From Bacillota bacterium (GTDB lineage Bacteria; Bacillota_I; Bacilli_A; RF39; UBA660): 47,810 bases of DNA. Every line of letters starts with the position of its first letter. Positions within the stretch are counted from its first letter, which is position 1. The translations under genes and the position numbers were made by a program. Location of the stretch: the NCBI GenBank assembly GCA_003149915.1, contig QAMK01000003.1, positions 1 to 47,810 of the forward strand, written 5' to 3'. Positions 17,506-25,495 of the stretch are shown here, in pieces. The notes under the pieces are model-generated. The model was not told where the DNA came from and ran no database searches. It was given only the letters and a program-made list of their open reading frames with translations.

Positions 17506-19599
17506 CTATACTTTTTGAATACTCTTGTGATTCTTCATCAATTTTTTAATACCGTACGGATGCTTGAAAGCAATCGTAAGCAAGTTGTTAGAAACTTCTG
17601 TCACACGCCCAGCACCGAACACTTCGTGATAAACGTAATCTCCCACTTGATAAGAGACGTCTTCACTGCGGTACATTTCCTCTTTCTGAATCGGAGCCTT
17701 TTCTTCTTTTACTTCCGGTTCGCTCGTCTTCAGTAAAGAAGAATCAATCTCACGAATAAATCTACTAACTGGATTGATTTGCTCTTTACCAAAAAGCATT
17801 CTCTGTCTAGCATTTAATAAATACAACTTCTTCTTAGCACGTGTAATTGCGACATAACAAAGTCTTCGTTCTTCTTCTAGTTCACTCGCATCCATCAAAG
17901 AATTCATATGTGGAAAAATTCCTTCTTCTAAACCAACGACAAACACGTATTCAAACTCCAATCCTTTGACCGAGTGAGTTGTCATCAAACTGACCCGATT
18001 AGGATCGTTCTTATAGTCTTCCACATCACTAACCAAACTGACTTCTAAAAGGAAATCTTCTAAGGAAACAACACCCTCTCTATCTTCAAATGACTTTGTT
18101 ATAGACTTAAACTCTTCCAAGTTTTCTAATTTGATTTCAGATTCAATCGTCTTCTCAGACTCTAGTGCAGCGCGCATACCAGTCGCATCTAAAACTTTAT
18201 CGACAAGTTCTGTAAGAGTTAAATCTTCACTGACCCGTTTTAAGTCTTCAATTAAATTCTTAAACTCTAACTCTTTAGAAGAAGTAATCGCTTCATATAA
18301 ACTGATACCCAATTCATCAGCACGATCTTGAATATTCTGAATCGTTTTCAAACCGATGCCACGTTTTGGTTCATTGATGACACGTAATAAACTGACGTTA
18401 TCGCGGTCGTTGTGAATTAATCTCAAGTATGCCAACAAGTCTTTAATTTCTTTTCGGTTGTAGAAATAGAAACTTCCGATGATTTTAAATGGTACATTCG
18501 CTTTCAAAAACTCTTCTTCTAAAACACGAGATTGGGCATTCGTACGATATAAAACAGCAATTTCAGAAGGAGAAACATCGTCACTTTCCAACTTTTTAAT
18601 CTCCTCAATACAAAATCTTGCCTCATCCCGTTCGTCGTTAGCACGATAGTATGTAATGGCATCCCCAACTTCTCCCATACACTTCAAATTCTTTTCTTTC
18701 CGGTTTGGATTGTTACGAATGACACAGTTGGCAGCATCCAAAATCGTCTTAGTAGAACGATAATTTTCCTCTAGCAAAATCGTCTTAGCAGACTTGTAAT
18801 CTTTTTCAAAATTCATGATGTTTTTGTAATTAGCACCACGCCAAGAATAGATTGCTTGATCGGGATCTCCTACTACACAGATATTTTTATACTTAGCGGC
18901 AATCATCTTCGTCAAGATGTACTGTGCCTCATTGGTATCTTGATACTCATCTACCAATACATACTGAAACTTATCTTGATAGTGCTCTAACACATCCGGA
19001 TGTTTTCGAAATAACTCGATTGGTAAAACCAAAAGATCATCAAAATCCAAAGAATTATCTTTCTTTAACTTCTTTTGATACCGACGATAGACATCTAATA
19101 CAATTTTTTCGAACTCGGATACCGCATATCGCTCATAGGCATCCGCAGAAATCAACTCATTCTTACAATTACTAATCTTGTTGCGAATCGCATTCGGATT
19201 ATATTGTTTCGGGTCGAGATTCATCTCTTTCAAAATTCTTTTAATGACTGATAACGAATCATCACTATCTAAAATAACGAAGTTACTATCGTATCCCAAC
19301 TTATCGTAATTCTCACGCATGATTCGAACACCTAAAGAATGGAATGTCGATATCTGCATGTTCTTAGCAACAGGACCAACTAAATTTGTAATTCTATCTT
19401 TCATTTCCCGTGCTGCTTTATTCGTAAACGTAATTGCCAAAATTTGGTAAGGACTGACGTTTTTCTCTTCAATTAAATAAGCAATTCGCATGGTAAGAAC
19501 TCTAGTCTTTCCACTACCTGCACCTGCTAAAACTAACAATGCTCCATCAGTAGTCGTAACTGCTTCTCTTTGATTTGTATTTAAACCCTCTAAATTCAT
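17506..19599 (-). CDS. pcrA: ATP-dependent 3'-5' DNA helicase PcrA/UvrD (superfamily 1A)
   Basis: PcrA unwinds DNA in repair, removes RecA filaments and helps resolve replication-transcription conflicts. The 697-residue protein shows the SF1A motifs: LNTNQREAV (Q motif), Walker A GAGSGKT at 26-32, ITFTNKAAREMKDRI (Ia), DEYQDTN (II), VVGDPDQAIYSWRGA (III), LEENYRST (IV), MTTHSVKGLEFEYVFVVGLE (V) and VAITRAKKKLYLLNA (VI). The C-terminal tail ends in the Tudor-like region DYVYHEVFGAGRVTEVSNN that binds RNA polymerase in PcrA. The start has AAAGGAG. It is 26 bases behind the fic stop with no terminator or clear promoter between, so it probably shares the antitoxin-fic transcript. Confidence 0.97.
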   Translation of the reverse strand: MNLEGLNTNQREAVTTTDGALLVLAGAGSGKTRVLTMRIAYLIEEKNVSPYQILAITFTNKAAREMKDRITNLVGPVAKNMQISTFHSLGVRIMRENYDKLGYDSNFVILDSDDSLSVIKRILKEMNLDPKQYNPNAIRNKISNCKNELISADAYERYAVSEFEKIVLDVYRRYQKKLKKDNSLDFDDLLVLPIELFRKHPDVLEHYQDKFQYVLVDEYQDTNEAQYILTKMIAAKYKNICVVGDPDQAIYSWRGANYKNIMNFEKDYKSAKTILLEENYRSTKTILDAANCVIRNNPNRKEKNLKCMGEVGDAITYYRANDERDEARFCIEEIKKLESDDVSPSEIAVLYRTNAQSRVLEEEFLKANVPFKIIGSFYFYNRKEIKDLLAYLRLIHNDRDNVSLLRVINEPKRGIGLKTIQNIQDRADELGISLYEAITSSKELEFKNLIEDLKRVSEDLTLTELVDKVLDATGMRAALESEKTIESEIKLENLEEFKSITKSFEDREGVVSLEDFLLEVSLVSDVEDYKNDPNRVSLMTTHSVKGLEFEYVFVVGLEEGIFPHMNSLMDASELEEERRLCYVAITRAKKKLYLLNARQRMLFGKEQINPVSRFIREIDSSLLKTSEPEVKEEKAPIQKEEMYRSEDVSYQVGDYVYHEVFGAGRVTEVSNNLLTIAFKHPYGIKKLMKNHKSIQKV

Positions 19600-19625
19600 A
19601 CTTCGTGCTCCTTTTTTAAACTGTT

Positions 19626-20336
19626 CTACATTTGATTCGATGAATGGTTCTCCTTTTGGTCTTGATACACAATTCCTTTACGAAACTGTTTTTTGACACA
19701 ATCTTCATCAACTGTCATTTGATAAGTAATATTAGAAAGAACATCCGCATCCATCCTATCCCAACGTAGTTCGACATCTGGAAGTTGCAACTTATCGTTG
19801 TTGTATTCCACGAACTCTGTAAAATATTCTTTAATGGAACGACCATTCCCTTCTCGAAACGGATGAATGTAAATCATTCTTTCAAAATAAGTTGCTAACC
19901 AATCGGCATAGGCATCCTTATCAGAAAATTGTTTATATGGTAACGTCCTAACCATATTAGAAAGTGTCATCGAAAGTTCCATCTCAATATCGTAATGTGT
20001 CATAAATTTAATGATGTAATCTGCTGGTGCAGGATGTCTACCTTTTGCCACAATATCCATCGTACGATATTCTCCTGCAAATGGATAAACATCATGAAAA
20101 AGATAATAGTGAATTCTTTTTAAATGTTCCGGGCCAAATTGGATACTATCATCTGTTATCAAACCTTCCTTTTGAAAGCATCCCAAAGCATCTGTACGAA
20201 GTTCGTAAAGACGTTCCAAACTAATTTTTTTATCCATTTCCTTTAATTGTTCCCCATCGGTTATTCCCAATTTATTTTGTAATACATCTGTCCCAGGGAT
20301 TAAATAAGGATCCATCCCGATTGCTGTCAAATCCAT
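19626..20336 (-). CDS. fic: Fic-domain AMP-transferase toxin (VbhT-like, class I)
   Basis: The 236-residue protein is a Fic enzyme, a family that usually transfers AMP from ATP to a target protein (DNA gyrase and topoisomerase IV in VbhT-type toxins). The active-site motif is HPFREGNGRSIK at residues 158-169, with the catalytic His158 and the Mg-binding Glu162; the family's final Arg (GNGRxxR) is Lys169 here. Earlier Fic-fold parts are LKRIHYYLFHDVYPFAGEYR and the flap-like stretch KGRHPAPADY. There is no inhibitory helix of its own; the partner is the small gene ending one base upstream, which resembles VbhA. The ribosome binding site (AAAGGA) lies inside that partner. The Arg to Lys change may lower or tune activity. 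Confidence 0.92.
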   Translation of the reverse strand: MDLTAIGMDPYLIPGTDVLQNKLGITDGEQLKEMDKKISLERLYELRTDALGCFQKEGLITDDSIQFGPEHLKRIHYYLFHDVYPFAGEYRTMDIVAKGRHPAPADYIIKFMTHYDIEMELSMTLSNMVRTLPYKQFSDKDAYADWLATYFERMIYIHPFREGNGRSIKEYFTEFVEYNNDKLQLPDVELRWDRMDADVLSNITYQMTVDEDCVKKQFRKGIVYQDQKENHSSNQM

Positions 20337-20337
20337 T

Positions 20338-20526
20338 TTATCGATATTCCTTTCTCTTAACTTTACTAGTCGTACTCCTATGTTCAGAAGAAGTCAACTG
20401 ATGTCTATAGGAAACTTCTTCTTGAGGACTAATTTCATATCCTTCTGAACGCATGATTGCAACAGCTTGATTCCATGCCTTTTCTCGCGCTAAATCTGCT
20501 CTAACAACCTCTCTATTCATATACAT
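20338..20526 (-). CDS. VbhA-like antitoxin of the Fic module
   Basis: The 62-residue protein lines up with the VbhA antitoxin: after an N-terminal helix comes AVAIMRSEGYEISPQ, the counterpart of the VbhA stretch with SQRLEG and a following PQ. The Glu that blocks ATP positioning is Glu28, followed by Gly29. The usual first residue of the motif [S/T]xxxE[G/N] is replaced by Ile24. AAAGGAG lies four bases before the first ATG; a second ATG two codons later (20520) is also possible. The order antitoxin then toxin with a one-base gap is the normal arrangement of class I Fic modules. The basic C-terminus (SKVKRKEYR) might contact DNA or the toxin. Confidence 0.82.
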   Translation of the reverse strand: MYMNREVVRADLAREKAWNQAVAIMRSEGYEISPQEEVSYRHQLTSSEHRSTTSKVKRKEYR

Positions 20527-20586
20527 ACTACTCCTTTACTGCTATCCTATTCATCTTTGAATGATTCTGTCCATAAAACAATACAA

Positions 20587-20607
20587 AAAGTATTTTTTAA
20601 ATACTTT
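20587..20607 (-). promoter_or_regulatory. Hairpin at the start of the antitoxin-fic leader RNA
   Basis: A perfect 9-bp, 3-base-loop hairpin made only of A-T pairs plus one G-C lies immediately after the predicted transcription start and about 60 bases before the antitoxin start codon. Only two further T residues follow the stem, so it is a poor terminator. Confidence 0.45.
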
Positions 20608-20614
20608 CATCTTA

Positions 20615-20648
20615 CGTTTATTATAAACGAAAACAGAAATACGGTAAA
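20615..20648 (-). promoter_or_regulatory. Antitoxin-fic promoter with a palindrome over the -10 box
   Basis: TTTACC (20648-20643) and TATAAT (20625-20620) are 17 bases apart on the minus strand. The -10 is the centre of a perfect 7-1-7 palindrome, CGTTTATTATAAACG (20615-20629), a natural candidate for an autoregulatory operator of the toxin-antitoxin module. Confidence 0.65.
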
Positions 20649-20663
20649 GAGAAAAAGCCGCTC

Positions 20664-20694
20664 AAAAAAAGAAAAATTTCGCCCAAAAGCGAAA
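20664..20694 (-). terminator. Intrinsic terminator of the unknown gene at 20714
   Basis: TTTCGC (20694-20689) pairs with GCGAAA (20682-20677) around a 6-base loop, followed leftward by TTTTTCTTTTTTT. Confidence 0.75.
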
Positions 20695-20713
20695 CGAAAA
20701 GAAATATAAAAAA

Positions 20714-21205
20714 CTATTTCATTTTTTTACTTGTAGCAACTTTTTCTAGATATCGATCAATAACACTAACGGCATTTTTACCCGTACCGCGCAAAGTCTG
20801 AGAATCGAAGAACCCTTCATCATACTGAATATCATAATCGATACGAACATCGTTGTAATCAGCAATCTGATTTTGAAATTTTTGAAGTCCCACTTTCTGT
20901 TTTTCAGTCAACTCTTTCGGCATCATAAACGTACCGATTCCAACGTGAGATTTTGGATTAGCACCTGTCGCATCGATAAACACAACATCTCCTAAACGAG
21001 TAAACACATAACATGCCGTTTGAATTGGATGTGTCATTTTTAATTGTTGCAAATTCTGGTCATCTTTATAGTGCCTTCTTAAAAAATCTACTAACGTAAC
21101 AATATGTTGCTCGTGTTCGTCCTCTGTCTCTAACCGCGTAATCTCTCCATCCATATCTTTACCATCCATCGGATTTGGGCCATGAATAATTGCTATTTTT
21201 AACAT
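20714..21205 (-). CDS. Conserved-looking cytoplasmic protein of unknown function
   Basis: I do not recognise this family. The frame is open to 21259, but the promoter at 21221-21249 lies within that extension and GGTGAT precedes the ATG at 21205-21203, so I call 163 residues starting MLKIAIIHGPNPMDG. No membrane segment or signal peptide is seen. The N-terminal strand and HGPNP loop suggest an alpha/beta nucleotide- or phosphate-binding fold; the middle has VFTRLGDVVFIDATGANP and a basic C-terminus (EKVATSKKMK). The gene stands alone between its own promoter and terminator, next to the Fic module and diverging from an ABC importer. Confidence 0.72.
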   Translation of the reverse strand: MLKIAIIHGPNPMDGKDMDGEITRLETEDEHEQHIVTLVDFLRRHYKDDQNLQQLKMTHPIQTACYVFTRLGDVVFIDATGANPKSHVGIGTFMMPKELTEKQKVGLQKFQNQIADYNDVRIDYDIQYDEGFFDSQTLRGTGKNAVSVIDRYLEKVATSKKMK

Positions 21206-21220
21206 TCTATCACCATCTTC

Positions 21221-21249
21221 ATTATATGTCATTTTAAGAGGTTCTGTAA
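21221..21249 (-). promoter_or_regulatory. Sigma-A promoter of the unknown gene at 20714
   Basis: TTTACA (21249-21244) and TATAAT (21226-21221) are exactly 17 bases apart on the minus strand, 15 bases before the chosen ATG. This position argues against the longer reading frame. Confidence 0.8.
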
Positions 21250-21315
21250 AGAAAAACATTCCCTACCAAAACCAGAAAATAGTCATTCATAACAAGCAAT
21301 TCCAACAAATGAACA

Positions 21316-21321
21316 TATAAT
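21316..21321 (+). promoter_or_regulatory. -10 box of the ABC importer operon
   Basis: TATAAT lies 18 bases before the ATG at 21340, so the leader would be only about a dozen bases, just enough for AAAGGAG at 21328-21334. The -35 is weak. There is no room for a riboswitch. Confidence 0.5.
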
Positions 21322-21339
21322 ACCCTGAAAGGAGAATAT

Positions 21340-22335
21340 ATGAAAAAAAGATTAATCATAACGGGAATCATTCTCTTACTCATCGGAGTGATTACCATAT
21401 TGACAATGACATTCTCTACACCAAAAGAGGATGATAACCTAACCACAATCAATTTGGCAGAAGTATCGCACACGATTTTCTATGCTCCTCAATACGCTGC
21501 CATCCAAAACGGTTACTTTGAAGAAGAAGGCATGGAAATCAACTTAATTTTAACACCTGGTGCCGATAAAGTTGCCGCAGCATTACTTTCCAAAGATGCA
21601 GATATCGGGTTATCCGGTTCAGAAGCGACCATCTATGTATACAACGGTGGCGAACAAGACTATTTAAAAACGTTCGCCCAATTGACACAAAAAGATGGAT
21701 CGTTTTTAGTATCGCGTACACCGATTGAAAACTTTACCTTAGAAGATTTACGGGGAAAAACAGTCATTGGTGGAAGACGAGGTGGAATGCCAGAAATGAC
21801 ATTCGAATACGTGTTACGCCAAAATGGAATGGATCCGAAAACGGATTTGACAATCAATACGAGTGTCGAATTTGCTGCCATGGGTGGAGCGTTCATCGGC
21901 GGAGATGACGACTTCGTAACGTTATTTGAACCAACTGCTCTAGAAGTAGAGCAACAAGGATACGGCTACGTCGTTGCTAGTATCGGGGAATTAGGAGGAG
22001 TAGTGCCATACACCTCTTATAGTGCTAGAATTAGTTTTATTGAAGAAAATCCAGATTTAATTGCAGGATTTAATCGCGCTGTACAGAAAGGACTTGACTA
22101 TGTACACTCTCATAGTGACGAAGAAGTTGCAGAAACCATTCTTAGCTTTTTCCCAGACACTTCTTTAAACGACTTGACAGAAGTTGTCGGACGCTACCGT
22201 GAAATCAATGCTTGGCCAACGACAACTAGCTTTACAGAAGAATCATTCAATCACTTACAAGATATCATGATAGACGCTGGCGAACTAGAAGAAAAAGTTC
22301 CTTATTCAGAACTGAGTTATCCAATCAGTGAATAA
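21340..22335 (+). CDS. ABC transporter substrate-binding protein, NMT1/THI5-like (NitT/TauT type)
   Basis: The 331-residue protein is a type II periplasmic-binding fold of the NMT1 family, which binds small organic solutes (thiamine pyrimidines, sulfonates, nitrate and others). Visible blocks are HTIFYAPQYAAIQNGYFEEE, GADKVAAALLSKDADIGLSG, GKTVIGGRRGGMPEMTFEYV and PYTSYSARISFIEENPDL. The N-terminus (residues 5-27) is hydrophobic but has no lipobox cysteine, so the protein is probably anchored by an uncleaved helix or released rather than lipidated. It begins a three-gene plus-strand operon with the ATPase and permease. The solute is unknown, and no TPP riboswitch precedes the gene. Confidence 0.88.
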   Translation: MKKRLIITGIILLLIGVITILTMTFSTPKEDDNLTTINLAEVSHTIFYAPQYAAIQNGYFEEEGMEINLILTPGADKVAAALLSKDADIGLSGSEATIYVYNGGEQDYLKTFAQLTQKDGSFLVSRTPIENFTLEDLRGKTVIGGRRGGMPEMTFEYVLRQNGMDPKTDLTINTSVEFAAMGGAFIGGDDDFVTLFEPTALEVEQQGYGYVVASIGELGGVVPYTSYSARISFIEENPDLIAGFNRAVQKGLDYVHSHSDEEVAETILSFFPDTSLNDLTEVVGRYREINAWPTTTSFTEESFNHLQDIMIDAGELEEKVPYSELSYPISE

Positions 22336-23077
22336 AGAACTTTTAAAAATCAATCATCTTGCCAAACGATATCATGATAAACAAGGAGAAATCGAGGCCA
22401 TTCAAAATATCACGTTATCGATTGAAGAAAAAGAATTCGTTGCCATTGTCGGTCCTTCCGGTTGTGGAAAAAGCACATTATTATCCATATTAACTGGACT
22501 AGAAGAAAAATCGGATGGCACCATTACATCGAACCATTCCAATCTATCATTCGGGTACATGCTACAGAAAGATTCTCTATTTCCTTGGTTAACCATTTTA
22601 GATAACTGTCTAATTGGACTAAAAGTACAAGGAAATTTAACAGATGAAAAAAGAAAAGAAGTAATTCAATTATTACAAAAATACGGTTTAGAAGAATTCA
22701 AAGACAAATATCCGAAAAGCTTATCTGGAGGTATGAGACAAAGAGTTGCTTTAATCAGAACTCTTGCTACGAACCCTGACATCTTACTGTTAGATGAACC
22801 GTTTAGTTCACTAGATTATATCTCCCGTTTAAAATTAAGTGATGACATCTATCAAATCATCAAAGAGGAAGGAAAAACCGCTATCATCGTTACCCACGAC
22901 ATCCAAGAAGCAATCGCCCTAGCTGACCGGGTTATCGTCTTAACCAAAAGACCAGCGACAATCAAAAAAGAATACAAGATACATTTAACCGATAAATCCA
23001 CTCCATTTCAAAACAGGAAATGCAAAGAGTTTAACGACTATTACGATGCGATTTGGAGGGATTTAAATGAAACCTAG
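22328..23077 (+). CDS. ABC importer ATP-binding protein (NitT/TauT/SsuB type)
   Basis: The 249-residue ATPase drives the importer. It has Walker A GPSGCGKST (residues about 42-50), Q-loop LQKDSLFPWLT, signature LSGGMRQRVALIRTLA, Walker B ILLLDEPFSSLD and the switch histidine in IIVTHDIQEAIALADRVIVL. The Phe-Pro-Trp in the Q-loop region and IQEAI after the histidine are typical of the nitrate/sulfonate/taurine group. Translation begins at GTG inside the end of the binding-protein gene (8-base overlap), and no good ribosome binding site is present, which suggests translational coupling. Confidence 0.95.
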   Translation: MNKELLKINHLAKRYHDKQGEIEAIQNITLSIEEKEFVAIVGPSGCGKSTLLSILTGLEEKSDGTITSNHSNLSFGYMLQKDSLFPWLTILDNCLIGLKVQGNLTDEKRKEVIQLLQKYGLEEFKDKYPKSLSGGMRQRVALIRTLATNPDILLLDEPFSSLDYISRLKLSDDIYQIIKEEGKTAIIVTHDIQEAIALADRVIVLTKRPATIKKEYKIHLTDKSTPFQNRKCKEFNDYYDAIWRDLNET

Positions 23078-23864
23078 TATTGAACATCAAACTTATTTAA
23101 AGAAAAAGAAAAGAACAAAAATCTTAGTACTTTGTACACAACTTGCGATTTTAATTGGATTTCTACTTCTTTGGTACGCATTAGTAAAGACAAAAACCAT
23201 CAATGAATTCATATTCTCTTCGCCACTAAACGTCGTACGAGTCATTGCTGATTTAATCCAAGCCGGAAATTTTTGGAATCATATTGCCATCACTTGTATG
23301 GAAACTGCTATCAGCTTTATCCTAGCAATCGTCTTAGGGCTCATCATCGCCACCCTACTCTGGTTCAATTCCTTCTTTGCCAAAGTAATGGATCCTTATT
23401 TAACCATTTTAAATTCTCTACCGAAAGTATCTCTAGGACCACTCATCATCATTTGGGTTGGAGCCAATACCAATTCGATCATTGTCATGGCACTGATGAT
23501 TTCCTTAATTGTAACAATTATCACCATCTATGAGGGATTTATGCATACGCCAGACGAGTACCTAACGGTATTAAAAAGTTTCAAAGTAAGTAAATGGAAA
23601 CAGTTTTATTACAGTGTACTTCCAGCCAACAAAGAGACCATTTTACAAAGTATGAGAGTCAATATCGGAATGTGTTTAATCGGTGTCATCATGGGTGAAC
23701 TTTTAGTATCCAAAGAAGGAATTGGATATTTAATTATGTATGGCAGTCAAGTATTCAACTTGGATCTCGTCATTGCTGGAGTCGTACTACTAGCAATTCT
23801 GTCTGTAATTATGTACTACATCGTCATTATATTTGGAAAGTGGATCAACCAAAAAAAGGACTAA
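23067..23864 (+). CDS. ABC importer permease (NitT/TauT/SsuC type)
   Basis: The 265-residue permease has about six membrane segments, beginning at residues 20-40 (LVLCTQLAILIGFLLLWYAL), and the EAA-type coupling motif near residues 155-185 (VLKSFKVSKWKQFYYSVLPA), which docks on the ATPase. It overlaps the ATPase gene by eleven bases and has GGAGGG before the ATG. The stop codon lies in the loop of a bidirectional terminator shared with the convergent ABC exporter operon. Confidence 0.93.
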   Translation: MKPSIEHQTYLKKKKRTKILVLCTQLAILIGFLLLWYALVKTKTINEFIFSSPLNVVRVIADLIQAGNFWNHIAITCMETAISFILAIVLGLIIATLLWFNSFFAKVMDPYLTILNSLPKVSLGPLIIIWVGANTNSIIVMALMISLIVTIITIYEGFMHTPDEYLTVLKSFKVSKWKQFYYSVLPANKETILQSMRVNIGMCLIGVIMGELLVSKEGIGYLIMYGSQVFNLDLVIAGVVLLAILSVIMYYIVIIFGKWINQKKD

Positions 23865-23877
23865 AACGTCCTTTTTC
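23851..23877. terminator. Bidirectional intrinsic terminator between convergent operons
   Basis: AAAAAGGAC (23853-23861) pairs with GTCCTTTTT (23868-23876) around a 6-base loop containing the permease TAA stop codon. Both strands have T-rich tails, so it serves the importer operon (plus) and the exporter operon (minus). Confidence 0.85.
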
Positions 23878-25487
23878 TATGCCTTTGTCTTCACATCTTG
23901 AAAATTCAAAACAACGAATGAAATACCTAAAACAAGAACAATTCCAATCACACATGGAAGAACAAAGCTCGTTCTGCTAATACCATACACGACTTGGGAG
24001 TAAATAAAGTTATCGTTGTATTGTAACACGTATCGCATATTTAAATATGGGAATGGAGTCCAAAAAAACAGACCAAAATCAACATCTCTTAAAAACGATA
24101 CCAAAGAAAAGAAAAAAACAGAAAACAAAGAGACAATACTCAAAAGAGAAGCAGTTAAAGCAACATTAGACAGAAAAGATGACATCCCATATAAAAAGCA
24201 AATAAAGAAAATGACAGGCAAACTGCTAATAAGCAACTCTCTAAAATAGCAAATTAAATACGGAAGTTCGACAACAACTCCATTCACATAAAGTAATTTG
24301 GATGAAATTAAATCTCCAAATCCGTAAAATAACCCAGAAAAAAGAAAATAAAAAATAGAACCGACAATCCAAAATAAATACATCAAAATAATAAGATAAC
24401 AAATTTTTGCCAATAATATTTCCCAACGAGGAGCCTTTTTAGTATACAGTAACTTAACTGTCCCTTCTTCATATTCTTTGGAAACAATGGAAGAGTTTGT
24501 CAAAATCAATAGAAATAAAATAACGACACCAAGTGATAAACCATAATTCATATAAGTTTGTGAAGTTTGATATGGAGCATACAAATTATTACCAACTATT
24601 GGAATATCTGTCTTTAATTGATGCTCTATTCCGTACTTAGTTAATGCCATTCCTTCCTTCCAATATTCATGCATGAATTCATAATACTGAACAGTTTGCT
24701 CGTATGTATCCATACGATATGCTAAAGTATCACCAGAACGATATTTTTCTCTACTAGGAATCGGATTGGATTCAAGATTTTGTTTAAAATCTTGGTAAAA
24801 TTGGTAACTTAACAAGCGAATATCCTGGTAATCATCTATTTTATTTTCTACTGCATAAGAAAATTCAGGTCGAATGACAACACGGTCTTCACTTACAAAC
24901 TCCCTTTGTAAATCTTCTGACAAAACCACGTATTGTGCATAATGATAATAGGAATCATTTTGCACCGCTTGGTGCATATGATTAAACTCTTGCTCGTAAA
25001 AGGAGAATAATTTTGCAACCCTCTCATAATCACTTTGAGAATTATTTTTTAGCGATATATAAAAGGTATCACTTTTCTCACTTTCTGATGCCGAATCTAG
25101 TAAATTGGTAAGTTCAGGTTGATTAAAATGTTCTAAAACATACTGATATGAATAATAATTTTGATACAAAAAATACATTTGATCTGCTACTTTGGATTTA
25201 GATAGATGCTCTGTCTCCATCAATTTTGAAAAATCATCAAAAAATTGTTGATAGTACATAAGCTTAAGTTCTCGGTAAGGAGTTGGATCCTGTTCGTAAC
25301 TATTCAATGCACTCTTGTACTCTTGTTCGCGTGATACAGGAACAGAAGTTCCTATATTCATAATATAAAAGTTCACAAATATTGTGATAAATGCAACTAT
25401 GCCCAAAATAGCACAAGCAAAGATGAACTTTCCTCTCGTAAAGTTTTTTAACCACTCACAATAAACTAACTTCCCAAAATATTTCAT
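23877..25487 (-). CDS. ABC-2 type permease with large extracytoplasmic insert (paralogue B)
   Basis: The 536-residue protein has one N-terminal membrane segment (about residues 20-42), a long polar, Tyr-rich region (about 45-310) that should lie outside the membrane, and then five or so membrane segments to the C-terminus. The family block TSQTYMNYGLSLGVVILFLL with SKEYEEGTVKLLYTKKAPRW (residues about 305-365) is the ABC-2 permease hallmark. It is a clear paralogue of the next gene upstream (same order, TSQTYMxYGL and GTVKLLYTxKA conserved), so the two probably form a heterodimeric channel with the ATPase at 27119. Substrate unknown; the type is common for peptide or antibiotic efflux and immunity exporters. 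Confidence 0.85.
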   Translation of the reverse strand: MKYFGKLVYCEWLKNFTRGKFIFACAILGIVAFITIFVNFYIMNIGTSVPVSREQEYKSALNSYEQDPTPYRELKLMYYQQFFDDFSKLMETEHLSKSKVADQMYFLYQNYYSYQYVLEHFNQPELTNLLDSASESEKSDTFYISLKNNSQSDYERVAKLFSFYEQEFNHMHQAVQNDSYYHYAQYVVLSEDLQREFVSEDRVVIRPEFSYAVENKIDDYQDIRLLSYQFYQDFKQNLESNPIPSREKYRSGDTLAYRMDTYEQTVQYYEFMHEYWKEGMALTKYGIEHQLKTDIPIVGNNLYAPYQTSQTYMNYGLSLGVVILFLLILTNSSIVSKEYEEGTVKLLYTKKAPRWEILLAKICYLIILMYLFWIVGSIFYFLFSGLFYGFGDLISSKLLYVNGVVVELPYLICYFRELLISSLPVIFFICFLYGMSSFLSNVALTASLLSIVSLFSVFFFSLVSFLRDVDFGLFFWTPFPYLNMRYVLQYNDNFIYSQVVYGISRTSFVLPCVIGIVLVLGISFVVLNFQDVKTKA

Positions 25488-25495
25488 AAATTCAC

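Noticed and set aside
20527..20612. 19-codon leader peptide in the Fic module leader
   Set aside because: There is no ribosome binding site before the ATG, and the frame consists of the codons forming the A/T-rich hairpin.
21250..21339. TPP riboswitch upstream of the NMT1-like importer
   Set aside because: I looked for the thi-box core (CTGAGA and ACCTGATCTGG-like parts) and found neither, and the leader after the -10 is too short.
24016..24249. Plus-strand 77-codon frame opposite the ABC-2 permease
   Set aside because: It is a shadow of a well-supported minus-strand gene with low-complexity Lys/Thr content and no ribosome binding site. The same holds for other antisense frames, such as those at 34311-34580 and 41133-41444.
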